This document shows, in pieces, positions 11,901-20,348 of a DNA stretch of 64,000 nt. The notes beneath the pieces were generated by a model. That model was not told the DNA's origin and ran no database searches. It was given only the letters and a program-made list of their open reading frames with translations. A program made the position numbers and the translations under genes. Within the stretch, counting starts at the first letter, position 1; each line of letters opens with the position of its first letter. The stretch is from Ignavibacterium sp. (lineage in GTDB: Bacteria; Bacteroidota; Ignavibacteria; Ignavibacteriales; Ignavibacteriaceae), in contig JANWVQ010000091.1 of the NCBI GenBank assembly GCA_025056745.1, positions 60,864 to 124,863 of the forward strand. Reading direction: 5' to 3'.

Positions 11901-12530
11901 TACACAGGCGGTAATGGTACTTATAGTGGAACAAACTGGCCTGATATAATTAGAGGTTACAATCTCAATGATCCTAATGCTTCAGCTCGAGATAAAGAAA
12001 TTGCCTCATCCCCATTCTTGAATACTATTTATGTTGTAGCATTAAAAAGAGATTCAACAATAACAGGTCCATTTAATCCACAGGGTACATTAACAATACC
12101 TGTAAGAACTTATCCATATACTTCAGCAGATAAGTTCAAGTTTAAGACTGTTAAAGGTGGTTTGTTAAGTGAAGATCAGCAGAGAGAACTATTTAATAAA
12201 GTTAATGTTTTCCCGAATCCTTTGTTTGGATTCAATCCAGCTACAAGCTATACCAATTCATCACCTGATGAGCCTTTTGTAACTTTCTCTAATTTACCAG
12301 AAGAAGTTACAATTAAGATCTATACATTGAGCGGTATGTTAATAAAGACATTGACAACAGCTGATAAATCATCACCATCCTCTAATTTCTTGAGATGGTA
12401 TTTGAAGAATGAAGATGGAATCAGAGCTGCATCAGGTTTGTATATTGCAATAGTTTCTTCACCAAAGTTCGGAGAAAAGATTCTTAAGTTCTCTATTATT
12501 ATGCCTCAAAAACAAATTGAAAGATATTAA
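8988..12530 (+). CDS. large secreted protein with Ca-binding-like loops and T9SS-like C-terminal domain
   Basis: In-frame ATG at 8988 preceded by a good SD (GAGGAAGG), preferred over track start 8961. Hydrophobic leader; DGDGDGVYNPRDLNGNGKWDP and VDANGNGVYDAGE loops; C-terminus VFPNPLFGFNPATS...VTIKIYTLSGMLIKTL. Confidence 0.75.
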   Translation: MNKKYSLPIRFFALMLIVLISLAFRNVGGDGGKTVPKTVSKQGDAFYMFVNNIALPMNKEGVLANVNIGNYPAGGRMDGKEFLYSGGFFISGKTNGRMWANAVASASRVLDYEAGTYQYGKSDPRNQIYVVEQKSGDFSQDWEDWKDAVALGAYFYDGDGDGVYNPRDLNGNGKWDPTEDRPDLIGDITAWCVFMDSRPPAQRRWVEVEPQGIEVRQSVFAFASKGVTGNMVFVRYSIMNTGLKADTLDDVYFGVWADPDLGNIQDAYLDDLVGCDTTLNAGYVYNEGPDNEWGINPPCFVIDFFQGPIAYIPGKSFVDANGNGVYDAGEVALDTAFNVQGKARGIAKFPGATNLGLSSFVHYMQSHPTQGDPANSTEARNYMLGLNRVGNPIDPCTWTFGAVRGNVSCSAVNNKFMYSGDPVTDQGWINIFATDQRQMSNTGPFKLIKGQPVDIVVAYVVGRGTDALNSITVAKEYDKVAQKVFDSNFPSPPAPPEIKYTVKNGPGFIDIDFPTAAQMNYVAIDTVLDIERRIHGYYVTAFKNRSKADFINGLENSKRIAEYQVDNFIKEVYQVAGNGGQNHVIKGVGSEFKLNPVVYKDTTTGRIRVRIFRDPFTGAPLIKGKEYYFSVTHYYLNYRVIVHRNGAPFGTPGEYLDPQGSAIEEFDTPLIVVTYGEDQYSPSSYGIVPEQTSGASVANIKIMPVDFSKLTGDEYTIEFFENNARPKNLPYLPMWRLKRGSTVLIDSSTVYDSDTTNFAGRLTDGFIVKIKSIEPVIGTPTYTANQRWYHPFSGLANSVLTNGVFYVGGDNPQSNPPTVGPNNTVGSISRVIGSDRLRRIELRFGTQGKAYRFISGVKGTALTRFINNAYAGWITASDTVGKGAVGNWNTSTDRANGFIDVPFTAWVVDPKFKEEKQLAVGILEYSSVHASLRGNPDGVWNPGFINQPTPRGNEAIFIFDTPYEPNGNNIIYTGGNGTYSGTNWPDIIRGYNLNDPNASARDKEIASSPFLNTIYVVALKRDSTITGPFNPQGTLTIPVRTYPYTSADKFKFKTVKGGLLSEDQQRELFNKVNVFPNPLFGFNPATSYTNSSPDEPFVTFSNLPEEVTIKIYTLSGMLIKTLTTADKSSPSSNFLRWYLKNEDGIRAASGLYIAIVSSPKFGEKILKFSIIMPQKQIERY

Positions 12531-12540
12531 GAGGAAGTGG

Positions 12541-12568
12541 CGTGGCAACTTAGTGATAAGTTGCCACG
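12541..12568. other. perfect 12-bp hairpin with GTGA tetraloop
   Basis: CGTGGCAACTTA-GTGA-TAAGTTGCCACG between stop 12530 and next start 12604; no following T-run. Confidence 0.85.
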
Positions 12569-12603
12569 AATTAATTTTGAAAAACTTGAGGAGAAAATAG
12601 AAT

Positions 12604-13620
12604 ATGAAAAAATTAACTATATTTTTAATCTTGCTTTCCTGCTTAACTTTAGTTTATGCAGGAGATAGATCAAGAAAAGGTTCTACCGGTGCTGATCAAT
12701 TACTAATACCAGTTGGTGCAAGAGGTATTGCAACTGGTGAAGCATTTCTTTCAAGTGTAACTGGTTTGGAAGCTATTTACTATAACCCAGCTGGATTTGC
12801 TCACTCTCCCGGTAGTGAGGCAATGTTCAGCTATATGAGTTATATCGCCGACATCAATGTTTCTTATTTCGCTGTTGGAACAAATCTCGGAGATTTGGGT
12901 TCATTTGCATTTAGTGTAAAATCTCTCGATTTCGGTCAAATTCCTGTTACAACTCTTGAATCTCCAGATGGTAATGGGGATCTATATTCTCCTAGTTTCT
13001 TAACAGCTGCTTTGACTTATTCAAAAGTTATAACAGACAGAGTAAGTGTTGGTGTTAACTTTAAAGGAATTAGTGAATCAATAATGGACGTTTCTGCATT
13101 TGGTTTTGCAATCGACTTCGGTGTGCAATATAAATTCTCTGGCAATCTGTCACTCGGTGCAGCTGTTAAAAACATCGGTACTAATATGCAATATGATGGC
13201 ACAAGATTACAACAGAGAGTTATAATCCCTGGTACACAAACTGGAACAAAGACAGGAATGTATCAAATAGTTACTGAACCATTCCAATTACCAAGTTACT
13301 TTGAATTGGCTATTGGATATAAGTTTAATATGGATGAGCAAAATATGTTGCAGCTTGCTTCTACCTTTAGAAGCAACAATGCTCTCGAAGATCAATTAAA
13401 GCTAGGCTTAGAATATGGATTTAATAATATGTTTTTTGTAAGAGGTGGATATGATTTGTTATTGGAAAATACCAGTCAAAGTATTTTTGGTTTAACTGCT
13501 GGTGCAGGAGTGAATTATCAGATGGATGGAATTCGTATTTCAGTTGATTACGCATTCAGAGATGTTAAAGAGTTTCCAACTGCAAACCACATTATGACAC
13601 TCAAACTTGGTATTGAATAA
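12604..13620 (+). CDS. PorV/PorQ family outer-membrane protein
   Basis: Signal peptide; GARGIATGEAFLSSVTGLEAIYYNPAGFA motif characteristic of the PorV/PorQ (FadL-like) family; beta-barrel C-terminus. Confidence 0.85.
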   Translation: MKKLTIFLILLSCLTLVYAGDRSRKGSTGADQLLIPVGARGIATGEAFLSSVTGLEAIYYNPAGFAHSPGSEAMFSYMSYIADINVSYFAVGTNLGDLGSFAFSVKSLDFGQIPVTTLESPDGNGDLYSPSFLTAALTYSKVITDRVSVGVNFKGISESIMDVSAFGFAIDFGVQYKFSGNLSLGAAVKNIGTNMQYDGTRLQQRVIIPGTQTGTKTGMYQIVTEPFQLPSYFELAIGYKFNMDEQNMLQLASTFRSNNALEDQLKLGLEYGFNNMFFVRGGYDLLLENTSQSIFGLTAGAGVNYQMDGIRISVDYAFRDVKEFPTANHIMTLKLGIE

Positions 13621-13641
13621 ATTTTTCTAATTGTTGATATT

Positions 13642-13680
13642 AAGGCGTTCAATTTAAAGAATTGAACGCCTTGTTTTTTT
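13642..13680 (+). terminator. Rho-independent terminator after porV-like gene
   Basis: AAGGCGTTCAATT-TAAAG-AATTGAACGCCTT then GTTTTTTT. Confidence 0.92.
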
Positions 13681-13698
13681 AAAAAGGATTATCTGATT

Positions 13699-15069
13699 AT
13701 GAAAAAGATATTAATATTCGTTCTCATTCTATTTTATCATAAAAATTATTCACAAAGCTTAGGATTTGATTTTGATTATGCTCAATTCGGATATGATTCA
13801 AGTTCAAACTTTGTCGAATTTTATTATGTCTTTGAACAATCAAAATTATCTACTATTAAAAAAGATGATAAGTCCTTCGTTGAAGCAATACTAAAAGTAA
13901 CTATTGTCGATTCTTCGAAAAATGATACAATTGTAAATAATCGATGGGTTGTTCAACACGAATTAACAGATCAATACAGCCAAGCTCAAAGTTTAGTTGG
14001 GGTTATAAGTTTTATAATTCCTAAAGGCGTTTATAAATGTTTATTTGAAGGGCAAGATCTAAATTCTCAGCAGAACAAAAGAACAATTTTAGAATATATT
14101 AGAGTTAATCCTTTCAGAAAAAACGATCTCTCATTGAGCGACATTCAGATAGGTTCAAAGATGATACAAGGAAGTCAGAATACTAATTCAGTCTTTTATA
14201 AAAATACTTTTGAAATAACTCCTATTCCTAATTTGGTTTTTGGAGAAAATCAACCAGTCTTATTTTTTTATACAGAACTTTACAATCTTGATGATGATTC
14301 ATATAAAATTGAAAACTTTAAGTTAAACCAAATCATTCTAAATAGTCGTGGGAAAATCGTTCTAAAAAAAGATAAGTTGCTTACTCGGAAACCTAACACT
14401 AGAGTTGAAGTTGGTTCTTTTGTCGTGGCTAAATTACCAACAGATACATATACTTTGATTATTTCAGTTTTAGATACTATAAACAATGTAGGTGTTAATT
14501 CATCAAAAAGATTTTTTGTTTATAATCCAAAAGTTAGCGATACTGATACATCTTCGATTGCTTTGAAGCCAGTTTTAAGTTCAACATTCGGTGCGATGAG
14601 TGAAGAAGAGCTCGATGACATTTTCGCTAAATCAAAATACATTGCAACTGCTAATGAAATTGATAAATATTCAAAGCTTAAAGGTGAGGATAGCAAAAGA
14701 GAATTTTTATTTGACTTTTGGAATTCAAGGGACGATAATCTATCAACTCCTGAAAATGAGTTTTTCTATGAATATATAAAAAGAATAGATATTTCAAATC
14801 AAAGATTCAATTCAATGCAAAAACAAGGATGGAAAACAGATCGTGGCAGAGTTTATATGATTTATGGAGAACCATCAGAAATTGAAAGATATCCTAATCA
14901 AATAGAAAGTAGACCTTATGAAATATGGTATTATAATGATATTGAAGGAGGGGTTTATTTCATTTTTGCAGATCTAACAGGATTTTCTGAATACACTCTC
15001 GTTCATTCCACAAAACGTGGTGAGTTGAGAGATGAAAACTGGGGTAGAAGAATTATTATAGCAAAATGA
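13699..15069 (+). CDS. GWxTD domain-containing secreted protein
   Basis: Signal peptide; C-terminal GWKTDRGRVYMIYGEPSEIERYP...EIWYYNDIEGGVYFIFAD. Confidence 0.88.
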   Translation: MKKILIFVLILFYHKNYSQSLGFDFDYAQFGYDSSSNFVEFYYVFEQSKLSTIKKDDKSFVEAILKVTIVDSSKNDTIVNNRWVVQHELTDQYSQAQSLVGVISFIIPKGVYKCLFEGQDLNSQQNKRTILEYIRVNPFRKNDLSLSDIQIGSKMIQGSQNTNSVFYKNTFEITPIPNLVFGENQPVLFFYTELYNLDDDSYKIENFKLNQIILNSRGKIVLKKDKLLTRKPNTRVEVGSFVVAKLPTDTYTLIISVLDTINNVGVNSSKRFFVYNPKVSDTDTSSIALKPVLSSTFGAMSEEELDDIFAKSKYIATANEIDKYSKLKGEDSKREFLFDFWNSRDDNLSTPENEFFYEYIKRIDISNQRFNSMQKQGWKTDRGRVYMIYGEPSEIERYPNQIESRPYEIWYYNDIEGGVYFIFADLTGFSEYTLVHSTKRGELRDENWGRRIIIAK

Positions 15070-15091
15070 TGTAATAAAAAATCTCAGAATT

Positions 15092-15961
15092 TTGAAAGAT
15101 AAGTTAGAATATTCGCTTTTTATTGCTCTTAGTTATTTTTTAAGAATTTGCGGTCTTAATTTCTCCAGAAGATTTGCTTACCTTTTAGCGTTGTTATTTT
15201 ACTATCTCATCCCTATTAGAAAAAAAACTGTATTTGAAAACTTAAGTATCGCCTTTCCTGATAAATCAAAAAAGGAAATTAAAGAGCTAACCTTTAAAAC
15301 TTATTTAAGCTTTTGTATAACTATCGTAGAGATTCTTCTTCTTCCTTATTTGAGTAAAGAAAAAATTGTAGAATTGATTAGATTAAAAAATGCTGATCAG
15401 GTCTTAAGAAAATACAAAGAAGGTAAGGGAGTTATTTTGATTTCTGCTCATTTTGGTAATTGGGAAATGACAGCAATCTCAGGGGCTATTCAAATAGGTA
15501 TTCCTTTTAATGTAGTAGTTAAGAATCAAAGAAATCAACTAGTTAATAATTGGATAAATTCAGTAAGAACTAAGTGGGGAAATAAAATTATCAATCTTGG
15601 TGCTAATATTAGAACAACTTACTCTGTGCTTAAGAATGGTGATATTTTAGCAATAATAGCAGATCAAAGAGGTCCCGAAGACGGTTTGAAATTAGAATTC
15701 TTTGGTAGAGTGACATCGGTTTTTACAGGGCCAGCCGTTCTTTCATTAAAAACCGGGGCACCGATATTTTTAGGCATTCCAGTAAGACAAAAAGATTTTA
15801 CTTATATAACTGAAATGGTTGAATTGGACAGAACTAACTTACCAGATGATTTTGAAAAACAAGTTGAAGTGCTTTCTCAAAGAATGATTAAGTATGTTGA
15901 GAATATAATAAGAAAACATCCAGAACAGTGGCTTTGGATGCACAGAAGATGGAAACATTAA
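15092..15961 (+). CDS. lysophospholipid/lipid A acyltransferase (LpxL/HtrB family)
   Basis: TTG start; ISAHFGNWEM, ADQRGPEDG, KTGAPIFLGIPVRQ, HPEQWLWMHRRWKH. Confidence 0.9.
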   Translation: MKDKLEYSLFIALSYFLRICGLNFSRRFAYLLALLFYYLIPIRKKTVFENLSIAFPDKSKKEIKELTFKTYLSFCITIVEILLLPYLSKEKIVELIRLKNADQVLRKYKEGKGVILISAHFGNWEMTAISGAIQIGIPFNVVVKNQRNQLVNNWINSVRTKWGNKIINLGANIRTTYSVLKNGDILAIIADQRGPEDGLKLEFFGRVTSVFTGPAVLSLKTGAPIFLGIPVRQKDFTYITEMVELDRTNLPDDFEKQVEVLSQRMIKYVENIIRKHPEQWLWMHRRWKH

Positions 15962-16995
15962 TAAACTCAAAAAGAATTTTATTTATTCAGACTGCATTTT
16001 TAGGCGATGCTATTCTAAGTTTACCAGCAATTGAATCTCTAAAGAAAACTTATTCTGATTATAAAATAGATGTTTTGTGTATTCCAAATACTGCAGAAGT
16101 TTTTTCGAGTTGTCCATTCGTTGATGAAATTGTTGTTTTAGATAAAAAGGGAAAGCATAGATCATTTTTCAAACTCTTTAATTTTATTAAAGAAATTAGA
16201 AAGAGAAATTATTCCCGAATTTATTCTGCACATAGGTCATTCAGAACTTCAATTATCGTTTTATTTAGTGAAGTTAAAGAGACCTTTGGATTTTCAACTG
16301 CTTCTTTTAATTACGTTTATAATTATTTGGTTGATTATACAATAACTGATCACGAAGTTAAACGAAATCTTGATTTAGTAAACTATCCCAAAAAAATTGA
16401 TGAATGGAAAATTCTGCCTAAAGTTATTATCAACGATCAAACTAAATCTAAGATAAAAAATCTAATTGAGTTTCATCAGGATAGAATTAAGATTGCTATT
16501 GCTCCTGGTAGTATATGGTTTACAAAAAAATATCCTGCCAATAAGTTCAAAAAAATTGTCGAAGTTTTAGTTGAAAGAGGATTTATTATTTATCTAATAG
16601 GTTCTAAAAGTGACTTTAATTTATGTAAATCTATTATGCCAGAAAATAATAATGTATTTAATTTTGCTGGAGAGTTTTCTGTTATTGAGACGGTTGAATT
16701 ATTGAAAAATTGTAATTTATTAATTTCAAATGATAGTGCACCAACTCATATGGCAATGTGTGCTGATATTCCAGTTTTAACTATATATTGTTCAACTATA
16801 CCAGAATTTGGATTTTATCCTTATAATAAAGACAGTGATTTTGTAAGTCTTGATGGGCTCTTTTGTAAACCCTGTGGTATTCACGGTTATAAAGAATGTC
16901 CTTTGGGGAACTTCAAATGTGCAAATGATTTGAATGAAGAAATTATCATAAATAAAGCTTTGGAGATTTTGTCAAAAGTTGAAAACAAAGAATAA
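15949..16995 (+). CDS. ADP-heptose:LPS heptosyltransferase (GT9 family)
   Basis: FIQTAFLGDAILSLPAIESLKKTYP-like N-terminus; IAPGSIWFTKKYP; LISNDSAPTHMAM; TIYCST. ATG at 15949, downstream of the track GTG. Confidence 0.88.
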   Translation: METLINSKRILFIQTAFLGDAILSLPAIESLKKTYSDYKIDVLCIPNTAEVFSSCPFVDEIVVLDKKGKHRSFFKLFNFIKEIRKRNYSRIYSAHRSFRTSIIVLFSEVKETFGFSTASFNYVYNYLVDYTITDHEVKRNLDLVNYPKKIDEWKILPKVIINDQTKSKIKNLIEFHQDRIKIAIAPGSIWFTKKYPANKFKKIVEVLVERGFIIYLIGSKSDFNLCKSIMPENNNVFNFAGEFSVIETVELLKNCNLLISNDSAPTHMAMCADIPVLTIYCSTIPEFGFYPYNKDSDFVSLDGLFCKPCGIHGYKECPLGNFKCANDLNEEIIINKALEILSKVENKE

Positions 16996-17617
16996 AATTT
17001 TTAATATAGATGAAAATATAGATCATTCAGTTGAAGAAGCAGCCAGAATATTTTTTAATGGAGGAGTTTTTATATATCCATCAGATACAATTTACGTTTT
17101 TGGTGCAAATCCATTTAACAGCAACGCTTTTAAGAAAATTTCTTCAATAAAAAAAATTAATCTTTTAGAAGATTACACACATTTGGTTGATAGTTTGGAT
17201 ACATTATTGAAATATGTAGAAATTAAAAATGAAAACTATTATGATTTTTTAATGAAGATATGGCCTAATCCAATTTCAGTAATAATGAAGTTAAACACTC
17301 AGACAAGAAAAATTTATGGTTTGGAAAAATTGCCTTTCAGGATACCTAACAATAAATTCTGTCTTAAACTTTTAGAAACTCTGAGAATGCCATTGTTATC
17401 TGAAAGTGTAAATCATTTTGGCAAAGATCCTTTGAACAGTTATGATATAATTATTCAGGAATTTGGTAAAGATGTCGATGCAATCTTTTATTCTGAAAAG
17501 AAATCTTATTTTTTAAAACCTACAGTTATTGACTTGAGTGATGATAAACCTAATTTACTAAGTGAGGGTAAATTAAAATTTGAAGAAATATTAAAGCAAT
17601 ATGAAAGTCACATTTAG
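16979..17617 (+). CDS. divergent Sua5/YciO/YrdC-family protein
   Basis: GGVFIYPSDTIYVFGANPFN; IWPNPISVIMKL; LPFRIPNN; PLLSESVNHFG. Confidence 0.75.
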   Translation: MKTKNKIFNIDENIDHSVEEAARIFFNGGVFIYPSDTIYVFGANPFNSNAFKKISSIKKINLLEDYTHLVDSLDTLLKYVEIKNENYYDFLMKIWPNPISVIMKLNTQTRKIYGLEKLPFRIPNNKFCLKLLETLRMPLLSESVNHFGKDPLNSYDIIIQEFGKDVDAIFYSEKKSYFLKPTVIDLSDDKPNLLSEGKLKFEEILKQYESHI

Positions 17618-18434
17618 TAAGGAAAGCATAAAAAATTTATTTAGAAGGATAAGTCATTTCAATCTTGTTTTCATTCCAACAGATCCATATTTATCTACAA
17701 AAAGTCTTAAAGTTTCATCTTTTAAGGTTTTGATTTTTTTATTGATTTACTCATTTACAATTTTTCTTGCAGGATTTTACATTATTACACTTTTAAATTT
17801 AGATACACTTCTAATTCCAAAAAGTTATATTGAATCGAGGAATAAAAAAGAAATAATTGAATTAAATGAAAAAATATTAAATCTGGCAAAAGAAGTAGAA
17901 GAACTCCAAATAACTAACATAAAACTTAAGAAGATTTTTGAGAAGCAAGACAGCCTGAATCAAAAGATCAAAAATCAAGATTCAATTAAAAGTAAAATTC
18001 AAGGAAATGTTTTTCACATTATAAAGAAAACTCTTTTTGATTTGTTTTCTTCAATAAGTAATGAAATTATATTCTTAAAACCTGTTGAGGGTATTTTATC
18101 AAATAAATTCAATCCGGATAAAGGGCATTTCGGTGTAGATTTTAGTGCAAAGGAAAACACTCCAATCTTAGCATCTGCTAATGGATATATTAGTTTTGCA
18201 GGATTTACTCCAGATTATGGATATGAAATTATTATTATTCATTCTAATGATTTTATAACAAAGTATAAACATTGCTCAGTAATAATTAAAAACACAGGAC
18301 AGAGAGTAATACAAGGTGAGCTGATTGGTTTAGTTGGAAACACTGGATTAAAATCACACGGTAGTCATCTACACTTTGAAATATGGCATAAAGGAAAACC
18401 TGTAAACCCTGAGAAGTATTTATTAAATTTTTAG
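17601..18434 (+). CDS. M23 family metallopeptidase, single TM plus coiled coil
   Basis: N-terminal TM; coiled coil; GHFGVDFSAKENTPILASANGYISFAG...HGSHLHFEIWHKGKPVNPEKY. Confidence 0.9.
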   Translation: MKVTFSKESIKNLFRRISHFNLVFIPTDPYLSTKSLKVSSFKVLIFLLIYSFTIFLAGFYIITLLNLDTLLIPKSYIESRNKKEIIELNEKILNLAKEVEELQITNIKLKKIFEKQDSLNQKIKNQDSIKSKIQGNVFHIIKKTLFDLFSSISNEIIFLKPVEGILSNKFNPDKGHFGVDFSAKENTPILASANGYISFAGFTPDYGYEIIIIHSNDFITKYKHCSVIIKNTGQRVIQGELIGLVGNTGLKSHGSHLHFEIWHKGKPVNPEKYLLNF

Positions 18435-18442
18435 GAGATAAA

Positions 18443-18817
18443 ATGAAAGTAAAAAATAATGGGAACATTATGGATGATGTAACTATTATTAGTAACGGGG
18501 TATCAATTGAAGGAAGAATTAATAGCAAAGGTAACATCAGAATAGATGGTATGATCAAAGGGGATGTATCAGCTCAAGGTAATTTAACAATTGGAGAAAG
18601 TGGTCAAGTTCAAGGTAATATTTCAGGACAGAACATTATAATTGGTGGAAGAGTTGAAGGCACTGCTACTGCAAATGAGAGAATTACCCTTCAATCAAAA
18701 TCTTTTCTTAAAGGTGATTTAATTACAAAAATTTTAATTGTAGAATCTGGAGCTATTTTCGATGGTAAAAGTTCTATGACTTCATTAAATAATCTTTCTG
18801 ATGAACAATCCAAATGA
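18443..18817 (+). CDS. bactofilin (polymer-forming cytoskeletal protein)
   Basis: TIISNGVSIEGRINSKGNIRIDGMIKGDVSAQGNLTIGESGQVQGNISGQNIIIGGRVEGT repeat pattern. Confidence 0.92.
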   Translation: MKVKNNGNIMDDVTIISNGVSIEGRINSKGNIRIDGMIKGDVSAQGNLTIGESGQVQGNISGQNIIIGGRVEGTATANERITLQSKSFLKGDLITKILIVESGAIFDGKSSMTSLNNLSDEQSK

Positions 18818-19074
18818 ATGAAGATAAAAGTTCTTTTAGTGATTTAGCACGAACTTTCAAGGAAGTTGGTCCTTATCTTAGCATTGGAGTTCAACTCGCC
18901 GCAACAATAGTTCTAATGGTTTTCATTGGTCACTGGTTGGATGAAAAATATTCAGGTAATTATTTATTCACTTTAATTTTTGCTGTAGTAGGAATTTTAT
19001 CAGGATTATACAACTTGATTCGTTCTTTGAATTATCTCGAAAAAAGGAAAAAAAATAATTTGAATGAACCTTAA
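18814..19074 (+). CDS. AtpZ/AtpI family protein
   Basis: 86 aa, two TMs, GHWLDEKYSGNYLFTLIFAVVGILSGLYNLIR; start of atp operon. Confidence 0.8.
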   Translation: MNEDKSSFSDLARTFKEVGPYLSIGVQLAATIVLMVFIGHWLDEKYSGNYLFTLIFAVVGILSGLYNLIRSLNYLEKRKKNNLNEP

Positions 19075-19453
19075 TACTATTCTCAGATTTTTTGCTATTT
19101 ACCTTCCAACTTTATTTACTCTTGTTATAATAACTGCATATTTTTTCAGTTTTATTAGTAAACCAATTTTTATTTCATTGATTTTAGGATTTTTGATTTC
19201 CTTTATTAACTTTCTCATCGGCTTTGTTGCAATAAAGCGAGGTATAAATAAATCCGATAAATCGTTTTTATTTATTGTCTTAGGTGGTATAATAATAAGA
19301 TTTTTTATAACATTTTTATCAATAATCACAGTATTAGTATTTTTGGATGTTAGTCCATTTTATTTTATTTTTACAGCCTTTATAATATATTTTTACTACT
19401 TAGTTATTGAAATTTTTTATCTAAAAAGCTTAAAGATTACGGAAAATTTATAG
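19064..19453 (+). CDS. ATP synthase-associated four-TM membrane protein (AtpI/AtpR-like position)
   Basis: 129 aa hydrophobic, between atpZ-like and atpB. Confidence 0.6.
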   Translation: MNLNTILRFFAIYLPTLFTLVIITAYFFSFISKPIFISLILGFLISFINFLIGFVAIKRGINKSDKSFLFIVLGGIIIRFFITFLSIITVLVFLDVSPFYFIFTAFIIYFYYLVIEIFYLKSLKITENL

Positions 19454-19458
19454 GGTTA

Positions 19459-20301
19459 ATGGACTCACTTGTTGTTAAAAAGTCTTTAGTTGATTCCTTA
19501 CAGGCAAGTCATTCAGAGAATGACAGTGGGTGGATTTTACATCACGTGATGGATGGAAATTATTTGGATTTCTCTCCATTTTTTAAGTTATACTTACCAA
19601 AAATTGAACTTCTCGGCTTTGATATTTCTATAACCCGACACGTTATCTTTATGTGGCTCGCTGCAATTCTTATGTTCATTGTATTTACTTCAGTTGCTAG
19701 GTCATATAAAAAATCATTAATTCCAAAAGGAAGTAGCAATTTCTGGGAAGTGTTTATTTTATTTGTTAGAGATGAAATTGCTAAACCTACTATAGGTAAG
19801 GGCTATGAGATTTTTCTTCCTTATTTACTTACTGCTTTCTTTTTCATTTTATTTGGAAATTTTCTTGGATTGATTCCTTTCTCAGCTACATTTACAAGTA
19901 ATATAGCAGTTACAGCCACATTGGCCACTTTATCTTTTATTATGATTCAATTTGGAGGAATTAAAAATCACGGATTTGTAGGATATTTCAAAGGCTTAGT
20001 TCCGCACGGTGTTCCAATTTTTTTATTACCAATTATGGCAATTGTCGAGTTTCTCGGTTTATTTACAAAACCGTTCGCTCTTGCAATACGACTTTTTGCA
20101 AATATGACAGCTGGCCATATAGTAATTTATGCATTGATTAGTTTAATTTTTGTTATGAAAAGTTATTTAATCTCACCAGTTTCAATAGGAATGGCATTAT
20201 TTATTTATAGTTTAGAAGTATTGGTTGCACTTTTGCAGGCCTATATATTCACAATGCTTTCGTCATTATTTATTGGGATGGCAGTTCATCAAGATCATTA
20301 A
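19459..20301 (+). CDS. atpB: F0F1 ATP synthase subunit a
   Basis: GLIPFSATFTSNIAVTATLA; FTKPFALAIRLFANMTAGHIVIY; ALLQAYIFTMLSSLFIGMA. Confidence 0.97.
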   Translation: MDSLVVKKSLVDSLQASHSENDSGWILHHVMDGNYLDFSPFFKLYLPKIELLGFDISITRHVIFMWLAAILMFIVFTSVARSYKKSLIPKGSSNFWEVFILFVRDEIAKPTIGKGYEIFLPYLLTAFFFILFGNFLGLIPFSATFTSNIAVTATLATLSFIMIQFGGIKNHGFVGYFKGLVPHGVPIFLLPIMAIVEFLGLFTKPFALAIRLFANMTAGHIVIYALISLIFVMKSYLISPVSIGMALFIYSLEVLVALLQAYIFTMLSSLFIGMAVHQDH

Positions 20302-20348
20302 ACAAATAGTTAACAAATAAATTATTCAAAAATAAAAAAGGAGGAAAA

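Noticed and set aside
9476-13202. Minus-strand ORFs (9476-9709, 11039-11233, 13017-13202) in the surface-protein block
   Set aside because: Antisense to clear secreted-protein genes; composition follows the reverse of the sense codons.
18286-18558. Minus-strand 90-aa hydrophobic ORF across M23/bactofilin junction
   Set aside because: Antisense to two confident genes; hydrophobicity is a by-product of AT-rich reverse frames.
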